Assembly (NCBI GenBank): GCA_016840515.1
Contig: JAEOSF010000020.1
Span: 1-57,520 of the forward strand
Direction: 5' to 3'
Length of the DNA: 57,520 nt
Source of the DNA: Candidatus Borrarchaeum yapensis
GTDB lineage: Archaea > Asgardarchaeota > Sifarchaeia > Borrarchaeales > Borrarchaeaceae
Shown here: in pieces, positions 51,817 to 57,520 of the stretch
Layout of the letters: each line of letters opens with the position of its first letter
How positions within the stretch are numbered: the first letter of the stretch is position 1
Translations under genes and position numbers: made by a program
Notes under the pieces: model-generated
What the model saw: only the letters and a program-made list of their open reading frames with translations
What the model was told of the DNA's origin: nothing
Databases searched by the model: none

Positions 51817-51826
51817 TTTATATATT
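51817..51826 (+). promoter_or_regulatory. TATA box of the 51.85-kb RNA
   Basis: TTTATATATT centred about 24-26 bp before GTGAT, the first paired base of the RNA hairpin, matching the usual archaeal TATA-to-start distance. Confidence 0.55.
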
Positions 51827-51845
51827 AAATTTTATGCAGTAATTA

Positions 51846-51958
51846 GTGATGGGAAGTATCCTGTCAAGGAGAGGCGTCAGCTCGAACCGGATTAAAATCG
51901 TCAAACGGTTTTCTGAATCTGGCTTTCGAGCATTCCTCTCACATTCTCCTATCACATC
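51846..51958 (+). ncRNA. candidate independent small RNA, long hairpin of about 113 nt
   Basis: Successive segments pair in strict nested order: GTGATGGGA/TCCTATCAC (51846-51854 with 51947-51955, one G-U), GAGAGG/CCTCTC (51869-51874 with 51935-51940), GCTCGAA/TTCGAGC (51880-51886 with 51925-51931), CCGGATT/AATCTGG (51887-51893 with 51916-51922, one G-U), AAAATCG/CGGTTTT (51894-51900 with 51906-51912, one G-U) closing on TCAAA. The segment is richer in GC than its surroundings and preceded by a TATA box at the right distance. An ACA triplet follows the basal GATGGGA/TCCTATC stem, 13 nt below the upper stem, recalling archaeal H/ACA guide RNAs, with an internal loop in place of a pseudouridylation pocket. 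No open frame. Confidence 0.55.
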
Positions 51959-52031
51959 TTATGAAAAAATCATACTTTGATAACCAAAACAAGGAATTAT
52001 AATTTGTGAGTCATTGAATTGAAAATAAAAA

Positions 52032-52955
52032 TCAGAATGATACCATTTTCTTATACGCCTCGTAACGATCCTCGATCATACTCATATCGATTTGTAACAA
52101 ACTATTGATGCCAAAATTTTGCACTACAAAAGAACCCATGATATTTCCATAAACAATTGCTTCTTTAATGACGTCTATGTCTATTACCTCACATTGGTTC
52201 GAAGACCGAGCGATGTGCCCTATAAAACCACCCGCGAAGGCATCACCAGCACCAGTTGGGTCGACTACCTCTTCCAGTGGATAGCCTGTTGATGGAAATA
52301 TAAAATCCCCCTTTGATACAAGCAAAGCCCCATGCTCTCCTTTTTTTATGATTATATGTTTCGTGTTTGTCCCCCCTTCCAAGATGACTTTACCTCCTCT
52401 CAACAAGTTAGGAGTACCAGTTAGCAATCGCGTTTCATCGTCATTCAAAATCACTATATCAACCTTTGACATTACTTCGAGTGTCTCCTCTTTCATCGTT
52501 TCTATCCATAATTCAATGGTATCACAGGCCGTAAGTTTCGGAGATCTCATTTTTCGTAAAACTTCAAGATTTTGTATAGGATTGTTAGTTCCCAAATAGA
52601 GGAACTCGGCATCCCGATATCTCTCTGGTAGAGAAGGAATAAATCCGTCCATTACGCCGAGATGTGTCTTTGTGTTGTATCGCTTGCAAAGGCTGTAATC
52701 ATACTCTGACTCAAAACGAAATGTTTTCCCATCTTCCACCTTTACTCCATCAAGATCAAGGCGTTCATTTAAGATGTCGTGATATCTCTTTGGGAAATCT
52801 GTTCCAATTACTCCCACAATTCCTGTCCGTTCATAATGACTGGATGATAGCCCAAAATTTACAATCGCCCCTCCTAGCACATCTTTAACTGCATCAAAGG
52901 GGGTGGTCGTACAATCCAATGCTATTGATCCAATGCCGATAATCACTCTCATCAC
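52032..52955 (-). CDS. PfkB-family carbohydrate/nucleoside kinase
   Basis: A 307-residue ribokinase-fold kinase: N-terminal GIGSIALDCTTTPF, VLGGAIVNFGLSS; and the C-terminal signature DPTGAGDAFAGGFIG with catalytic Asp. NDDETRLLTG is also typical. Archaeal members phosphorylate ribose, adenosine or sugars; the substrate is not clear here. ATG 52952 or the double ATG at 52955 is the start. No operon partner. Confidence 0.85.
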   Translation of the reverse strand: MMRVIIGIGSIALDCTTTPFDAVKDVLGGAIVNFGLSSSHYERTGIVGVIGTDFPKRYHDILNERLDLDGVKVEDGKTFRFESEYDYSLCKRYNTKTHLGVMDGFIPSLPERYRDAEFLYLGTNNPIQNLEVLRKMRSPKLTACDTIELWIETMKEETLEVMSKVDIVILNDDETRLLTGTPNLLRGGKVILEGGTNTKHIIIKKGEHGALLVSKGDFIFPSTGYPLEEVVDPTGAGDAFAGGFIGHIARSSNQCEVIDIDVIKEAIVYGNIMGSFVVQNFGINSLLQIDMSMIEDRYEAYKKMVSF

Positions 52956-53178
52956 CCCAATAACTTCATCTATACTTCAGTTTATATTTATAAGTATTTC
53001 ATTTCATTATGAAATATCAATATAACATTATTATCAAAAACAGCGTAAAAACTAAATAGACAATGAAAAACCAGTCTCTGGTCGTGACAGTTTAAAGTTA
53101 CACTCTAGTCTGTGCCTCTTTATATAGCACTCCAGTCCCACTGTCAATGTGATCTTTTTCTATCAGGATAGTGAATTG

Positions 53179-53394
53179 ATGGATATGAAAAGAAGAGAGC
53201 AGCCGACAAACAAAATCAGGACTGAAAACGAATGTAAAAAAGGAATGTTGACTGAAAAACATCCATCTATACTAGCCTATGAACTTTTAAAACCCACCAT
53301 AGATAACAACAGAGGAGAATATACCCAAGACCTTCTTCCGATATTTCTATTCCTATCACAACATATCGCTGAAATGAATAACTCTGAAAAATGA
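53179..53394 (+). CDS. unknown small charged protein, 71 residues
   Basis: A short frame from ATG 53179 (MDMKRREQPTNKIRTENECK) to 53394, helical near HPSILAYELLKPTIDNN and LLPIFLFLSQHIAEM. A TATA box TTTATATA (about 53116-53123) predicts a start near 53147 and a leader of about 30 nt with AGGAT 9 nt before the ATG. No family recognised. It faces the HTH gene at its 3' end. Confidence 0.45.
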   Translation: MDMKRREQPTNKIRTENECKKGMLTEKHPSILAYELLKPTIDNNRGEYTQDLLPIFLFLSQHIAEMNNSEK

Positions 53395-53410
53395 ATTTCT
53401 ACAACAGAAT

Positions 53411-54040
53411 CTAGACAATACGTAGTGCACGTATCAATTCAACAGATAAATTAAATTCTTGAGCAATACACCGATCATCCAAATGCTGATATTTCTCATT
53501 TTTCATTTCCTTAATTACCTCTGGAATGAGTTCGATGATCTCATGAGAATCCATTTCTTCAACTGAGGTCAAAGGGATAGGTACTCCGATTCGCTGTGCC
53601 TTATCTCTAATTACCTTTGACATATCACCCGTTTCTTCCTCAAGTAATTTATGAATTAACCCCCCATATTTCTTTTTGAACTCATTGAACATTGTAAATC
53701 TTTCAGTAAACTCTTGTTTACTATGTTCTTCGACTACTAGAAAATCGTATAAAAACACAAAAAGGAGAAATAACACGTCAGCTGTACGTTGCTCCAACCG
53801 ACTAATAATAAACTCATATGCTTTTTCAGGTTTAACCTTCAACACAGCCTCGACTACTTTTTGTTTTGTTGTTAATTTTATTTCTTCTACGTTTTTCCAA
53901 TCATATACTGTTTTCCGTTCCAATGAACAAAACTCCGCTGCCTGTAAACGACTGCCACATTCCTCTTCAAGAATCTCAAAGAGTTCAATGACATCATTCT
54001 TCTGTAATGTATCTGCATAGAAATTCATTAGATAGCACAT
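53411..54040 (-). CDS. helical HTH-containing protein
   Basis: A 209-residue helical protein with a probable helix-turn-helix at residues about 22-50 (EILEEECGSRLQAAEFCSLERKT region, VYDW) and a second HTH-like end (DDRCIAQEFNLSVELIRALR). The first ATG 54040 and MNFYADT at 54028 are both possible. It may be a DNA-binding regulator. No catalytic motif. A short repeat TATAGTATACTATACAAC near 54093-54108, nearly palindromic, lies in its upstream region. Confidence 0.5.
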   Translation of the reverse strand: MCYLMNFYADTLQKNDVIELFEILEEECGSRLQAAEFCSLERKTVYDWKNVEEIKLTTKQKVVEAVLKVKPEKAYEFIISRLEQRTADVLFLLFVFLYDFLVVEEHSKQEFTERFTMFNEFKKKYGGLIHKLLEEETGDMSKVIRDKAQRIGVPIPLTSVEEMDSHEIIELIPEVIKEMKNEKYQHLDDRCIAQEFNLSVELIRALRIV

Positions 54041-54177
54041 ATTAAGCTCACTAAGTTAACAAAAAACTCCAAGGGCTTCAAATAGCTTGTGTATAGTATA
54101 CTATACAACGATCAACTTTATAGGTTGTTTATTACGAAAAAGAAGAAGTAAAAGATGAGATCTAAAAAAGTTTTATT

Positions 54178-54537
54178 TTAAGGGGTCGGAGAAGGTGACT
54201 GTGTCTGGGTTTCATTCAACCCTTCCCCGCCTGGTCCAATCCATATTCCCATATCAAGCCAGAGGAAGAATGCGAATAGAATGATACCGCCAAAGATTAA
54301 CCTAAAAGCTCGATGTTTTTCCCATCCTGAAAAATACATGATACAACCGATGGCAAAGCAGAATAAACCTATTACCCAACCAATAGTAATTACAAATGAC
54401 ATCGCTCCTGTCAAGGTCTCTGACAAGAGTTTAGGCAGACTTGCAACACGTTCTACCCTCTCCCAGAGTGTATCTTCGGTTCCATTTTCTGCTCCATTTC
54501 CATTTTGCAGTAGACGAATGACGTAAGTTATTACCAG
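54178..54537 (-). CDS. small membrane protein with likely CTG start
   Basis: The frame stays open beyond the first TTG (54426) for 37 protein-like codons (VITYVIRLLQNGNGAENGTE ... LWERVERVASLPKLL) to CTG 54537-54535, which is preceded by SD AGGAG (54547-54551) at 9-nt spacing. From the CTG the protein has 119 residues with two membrane helices (FVITIGWVIGLFCFAIGCIMYF; LIFGGIILFAFFLWLDMGI) and a Ser/Pro/Thr tail. No ATG/GTG/TTG is available in the extension at suitable distance. Function unknown. Confidence 0.55.
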   Translation of the reverse strand: MVITYVIRLLQNGNGAENGTEDTLWERVERVASLPKLLSETLTGAMSFVITIGWVIGLFCFAIGCIMYFSGWEKHRAFRLIFGGIILFAFFLWLDMGIWIGPGGEGLNETQTQSPSPTP

Positions 54538-54884
54538 GACTATCCTCTCCTAAATTTTTAGACACGCATATTAATTCGAAGGTGTTGTGGTTTTTTGTCT
54601 ATCTAGAACTGATTGATAAGTTTTCCTATATCTTTCTTTCACCTTAAGGTAGTATTGTCGGGATATTATAGGGTTTATGCTTAGACTTTGGCTATTCACG
54701 CAACTCTATAAAACAAATAAACTTGGTTGATGGTTCCATTTCATTCAAGCGTTTTCTTACTTCTTCTTTTATTACAAAACCACCGATTTTAGTGTGTTTT
54801 CATTTAAACTTTACGAGTTTCACCATCGATCAAATCATTCCCTCTTTTTAAAGGACTTTCATACCACTAATACCGGGTAACTCT
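54538..54884. other. intergenic region, nothing recognised
   Basis: About 350 bp of AT-rich sequence between the leftward membrane protein and the rightward secreted protein. It holds their divergent promoters, such as the TTTAAACTTT area near 54806, but no visible gene or strong repeat. Confidence 0.4.
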
Positions 54885-55964
54885 ATGTCAAAGATACGCT
54901 GTATCTATCTCACGGGAATCGTATTACTCTTAATATTCTCTCTTAGTGTAAACACACAGACCTATGCCGACGACGAGTTCGACTATAAATGGGATGGAGT
55001 CAACGGTCTCGGTATTCCTTATTCCATGGAACTTGAGATTGGTGATGAAGAGTTATTCGCATTTCATTTGAAGGAAAACCATGAATATGTGTTCTGGTTA
55101 TACGGTCAATACTTGCAGACGGACACGGACTATGACATGGAACTCCATGATAGCAACAGTCTGATAACCCGTGCCACCGCAGCCGCTGGTCTGAATGAGA
55201 TTATTGAATTTAAACCCGATCATACGGATGACTACGTTGTCGTTGTGGAAAATGATCCTCGACAAAGTGAAGCGGAATATCCGTGCAAATTAGTGGTGTT
55301 AGAAGAGATCTCAGCCAACAAAGAACAAAAGGTGTACATAGAAGGTGCGATTAATGATGACGGAGAATGGGATCCACAATTAAATACCTACTACGCCTTT
55401 TTGTTTGATGCACGAGAACAAACAAACAAAACCTTCGATGTAACGCTTTCCACTCCCAAGCAAGTAGATATGTACCAAATGCGCCTATATAAACGCCCTG
55501 TAAAAGAAGTTCGAGTTGGAAGCGAGTATGATGCGCTTGATCCCTTCAGCGAGTATGCGCTACTCACCGATGATGCGCCCACGGTCGGTGATGACCTTCA
55601 GTTTAGTTTCTACATCACCACACAATCAGGGACGGAGATGCGAGAGAAGTCCAGGTTCTTTTCTGACTATTTCATCATCGAGTTAATCGGTGAGCGGGGG
55701 GATGGCACGTGTGAACTGCTGATCAAGGAAGTCATTGAAGAGTCAGCAGGAGAACCAGAAAACGAGGTAGAAAACCCTCCAGAGGAAACACCTCCAGAGG
55801 AAAATACACCTGAAGAGAACGCGCCCGAACAATCGACTCCTGAAGAGGAAACACCAAGTTCTTTCAAGGAATTAACATTGATTCAGAAAATAACAGGCGG
55901 TGGAATACTTATAGCCTTCGTTGTAGTATGCGGACTTTTTGTGTATATACTAATAAAGCGGTAA
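54885..55964 (+). CDS. secreted, membrane-anchored surface protein with Pro/Glu-rich stalk
   Basis: A 359-residue protein: signal peptide (IYLTGIVLLLIFSLSV, cut near QTYADD), an outer domain of about 260 residues rich in beta strands (FAFHLKENHEYVFWLYGQYL, LNEIIEFKPDHTDDYVVVVE), a stalk of about 40 residues with repeated PPEET/PEEN units (about 290-327), then a membrane helix (ITGGGILIAFVVVCGLFVYILI) and KR. The stalk probably spaces the domain away from the membrane. The beta-domain has the look of bacterial PPC-type domains (GEEE..FH...G..Y.F), which is inference. Several N-x-T/S sites are present. Confidence 0.65.
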   Translation: MSKIRCIYLTGIVLLLIFSLSVNTQTYADDEFDYKWDGVNGLGIPYSMELEIGDEELFAFHLKENHEYVFWLYGQYLQTDTDYDMELHDSNSLITRATAAAGLNEIIEFKPDHTDDYVVVVENDPRQSEAEYPCKLVVLEEISANKEQKVYIEGAINDDGEWDPQLNTYYAFLFDAREQTNKTFDVTLSTPKQVDMYQMRLYKRPVKEVRVGSEYDALDPFSEYALLTDDAPTVGDDLQFSFYITTQSGTEMREKSRFFSDYFIIELIGERGDGTCELLIKEVIEESAGEPENEVENPPEETPPEENTPEENAPEQSTPEEETPSSFKELTLIQKITGGGILIAFVVVCGLFVYILIKR

Positions 55965-56106
55965 CATCTCCTTCGCTCTTCCAATTTTTTACTTATTTAG
56001 TCAATCTCGGTGATATGATAATCACCGTCGAAGTTAAAAATTACAACTCTACTGTAGATCGTGAAACATCATGGACGAGGTGAAATGACATCATAGGTGA
56101 ATGTTT

Positions 56107-56313
56107 ATGTCTACAAATGAAAATAAATCAAAGTTGATATTTAAACATGACCTTGGAGATTATAGTCTAGAGATCTACTTCTTCAAAGATATTCCACCCG
56201 AAAAAGAAAAACGTATCATAGCCAAAATACAGCAAATCCTCAAAGAAGAAGGCTTAGTATGTGCAGGCATTGAAAAGTGGGAGCCAGCAAACTCAAACAA
56301 CATATCTTTATAG
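56107..56313 (+). CDS. unknown small alpha/beta protein
   Basis: A 68-residue protein from ATG 56107 (MSTNENKSKLIFKHDLGDYS); ATG 56101 gives two more residues. GGTGA lies 6 nt before the ATG at 56107. The pattern is strands (LIFKH, SLEIYFFKD) then a helix (PEKEKRIIAKIQQILKEEG) and a strand (LVCAGIEKW). No family recognised. It is 55 bp ahead of the TFB gene in the same direction. Confidence 0.5.
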   Translation: MSTNENKSKLIFKHDLGDYSLEIYFFKDIPPEKEKRIIAKIQQILKEEGLVCAGIEKWEPANSNNISL

Positions 56314-56368
56314 GATTTTGGTATCAGTGGTCTGGCAAAAACTTCTTGGGATTAAAGGAGCTATTCTC

Positions 56369-57112
56369 ATGCTCCAAAACAAAGAGGGCGACAGATATCC
56401 TCTCTTTCTCACAAGAGGAGAATACACAATATCATGTGACTTGCCAAATCCAGATAGTGTAAATGATAAGCGATCTAATTTTTGGATTAATATCGACTTC
56501 AATAATAAGGAAATCACCCAATTCAGTAAAGAAGTCCCCCATAGTATCAAACATCACTCAGAATTAGACAAACTTTCTGATTTCTTAGAAATTCCAAATG
56601 AAATAAAAAACGAGGCTCTAGAATTATATCACAAGGCACAACAACAACAAATGATTAAAGGTCGAACAATTCACGGCATGGTTGCCGCTTCGTTATACAT
56701 CGTGATACGTATAAAGGAATTTCCACGTACGTTCAATCAGATCGTGTCAGCGTCCCAGTCCGACAAGAAGGAAATATCACGTTGTTACAAGGTTTTATGT
56801 TCCGGTTTTAATATAAAACCCCCTCCTATTGATGTCACGAAGATGGTTCCGTGGTTCAGAACAATATTGGAACTTTCTGATTCCGTGCAGCGACGAGCGA
56901 TACAAATATTGGAAGTTGCATCAAAAATGAAAATAACTTCTGGGTACCAACCCGTAAGTTTAGTTGCTGCTGCAGTCTATATCGCGTCTATTGAAATGAA
57001 CGAACGAAGAAACCAACTTGATGTTTCGAAAGTAGCCCTGATAACTGACATAACATTACGCAACCGCTATAAAGAACTTAGAAGAAAACTAAAAATTCAA
57101 ATAAACGTATAA
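56369..57112 (+). CDS. transcription initiation factor B lacking the zinc ribbon
   Basis: A 247-residue TFB-like protein. ATG 56369 has SD AAAGGAG 8 nt upstream; earlier codons overlap the previous gene. Residues 1-60 hold no CxxC pair (a single Cys in EYTISCDLP), so the zinc ribbon that contacts RNA polymerase is absent. The core has the two cyclin repeats: GRTIHGMVAASLYIVIRIKE with PRTFNQI (first) and PVSLVAAAVYIASIEMNERR with ITLRNRYKELRRKL (second), the latter close to the TFIIB signature. It can bind TBP/BRE but may not recruit polymerase normally, so could be a competitor or specialised factor. Confidence 0.8.
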   Translation: MLQNKEGDRYPLFLTRGEYTISCDLPNPDSVNDKRSNFWINIDFNNKEITQFSKEVPHSIKHHSELDKLSDFLEIPNEIKNEALELYHKAQQQQMIKGRTIHGMVAASLYIVIRIKEFPRTFNQIVSASQSDKKEISRCYKVLCSGFNIKPPPIDVTKMVPWFRTILELSDSVQRRAIQILEVASKMKITSGYQPVSLVAAAVYIASIEMNERRNQLDVSKVALITDITLRNRYKELRRKLKIQINV

Positions 57113-57317
57113 TGTTTGTTTAACAGTTGAGATCGAAAATATTCTGAATGTGTCTGACTAAAGCACCTACACCCCTTTTTCTTCCTCCAATAATATTGTT
57201 AAAAATAATTAATCTTGATCTTATGTTAAAAAAAGATGTTTTTCTAAAAAAAGGATAATCTTTTAAAACATCGATTGAATATATGATACTACAACTTTAT
57301 TCGGAGGACTGAAAACT

Positions 57318-57520
57318 ATGGTAACAACTGAACTGGGTAACACCTTTGAGGTTCGCGATCTATCACTCGCGGAAGAAGGGAATAAGTTAATTGAATGGGC
57401 AGAATTGCATATGCCCGTGCTAACGCAGAAGATCAAGGATCGATTCTCACAGGAAAAGCCCTTACAAGATGTACGCGTGGGGTGTTGTCTTCACATCACC
57501 AAGGAAACCGCGGTTCTTGG
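57318..57520 (+). CDS. ahcY: adenosylhomocysteinase, N-terminal part
   Basis: The gene runs off the right edge. ATG 57318 with SD GGAGG about 10 nt upstream. The visible residues read EVRDLSLAEEGNKLIEWAEL, then MPVLTQKIKDRFSQEKPL and CCLHITKETAVL, matching the N-terminus of S-adenosylhomocysteine hydrolase (usual: KVKDISLAEQG...IEWAERHMPVL...CLHVTKETAVL). It cleaves SAH to adenosine and homocysteine, removing the inhibitor of methyltransferases. It would close the cycle formed by the SAM/methionine genes at 25-29 kb. Confidence 0.9.
   Translation, partial: MVTTELGNTFEVRDLSLAEEGNKLIEWAELHMPVLTQKIKDRFSQEKPLQDVRVGCCLHITKETAVL

Noticed and set aside
51846..51958. C/D box guide RNA
   Set aside because: A GTGATGG near the start and a CTGA inside resemble C and D boxes, but the RNA is too long and both lie within the hairpin stems or loop, not in the kink-turn arrangement.
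53411..54040. CRISPR or toxin-antitoxin locus in the 53-54 kb region
   Set aside because: No direct repeats of regular spacing, and no pair of overlapping small genes with toxin motifs, is seen here.

Overview
This window looks archaeal, most likely from an Asgard (Promethearchaeota/Heimdall-like) lineage, although the sequence alone cannot settle the clade. The evidence is a family B DNA polymerase, RadA and RadB, ribosomal protein eS26, TFB-type cyclin-box factors, TATA boxes about 26 bp upstream of starts, an archaeal-type SAM synthetase, a histone with a lysine-rich tail and two Ras/Arf-type small GTPases. Base composition is AT-rich. I see no CRISPR array, no insertion sequence and no convincing tRNA or rRNA gene.

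Layout. 1-1.2 kb: the end of an Alg7-like glycan phosphotransferase and small membrane or secreted proteins. 1.3-7.3 kb: a tight run of small GTPase, TPR protein, Ski2-like helicase with SWIM finger and second TPR protein, facing an unusual long primase-like (AEP) gene. 8.6-16.4 kb: an information-processing block with two YkgJ-like proteins, eS26, a free-standing copy of the topoisomerase zinc tail, PolB, topoisomerase IA and a 44-residue zinc ribbon. 16.4-22.5 kb: a more accessory stretch with a large Type IIG-like restriction-methylase, a PH-like/winged-helix/zinc-ribbon protein and a helicase reduced to its first RecA domain.

22.6-29.1 kb is a methionine/SAM island. The apparent operon methyltransferase - small Cys protein - MetE - SAM synthetase is read leftward, and a paralogous methyltransferase lies nearby. 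The two methyltransferases share a duplicated upstream block of about 144 bp containing the palindrome TGTACG-N6-CGTACA at the predicted transcription start. The operon copy also has a leader of about 190 nt with mutually exclusive pairings, a riboswitch-like arrangement. S-adenosylhomocysteinase, which would close the methyl cycle, begins at the right edge of the window.

29-41 kb: hypothetical genes, a radA - small ORF - radB run, a GTPase with a thioredoxin-like neighbour, and a divergent pair formed by an E2F/DP-like winged-helix protein and a 568-residue TFIIB-like protein with an N-terminal winged helix; then an MFS transporter. 41-52 kb: a two-HTH regulator, the tailed histone, a Hel308/Brr2-like helicase with a zinc-ribbon tail, a second histone-fold protein, an ArsR-like regulator, an XPD helicase and thymidylate kinase. 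52-57.5 kb: a PfkB kinase, small regulators, membrane and secreted proteins, a TFB without zinc ribbon and the start of SAHH.

Three themes stand out. First, at least three genes (SAM synthetase, the second GTPase, a small membrane protein) have good Shine-Dalgarno sites placed over CTG rather than ATG/GTG/TTG. Second, several intergenic regions hold a TATA box about 26 bp before a strong inverted repeat, suggesting undescribed small RNAs or structured leaders (25.07, 33.85 and 51.85 kb). Third, transcription factors are diverse: two atypical TFIIB-like proteins, an E2F-like protein and several winged-helix regulators. All function calls come from motif reading by eye; no database search was run.
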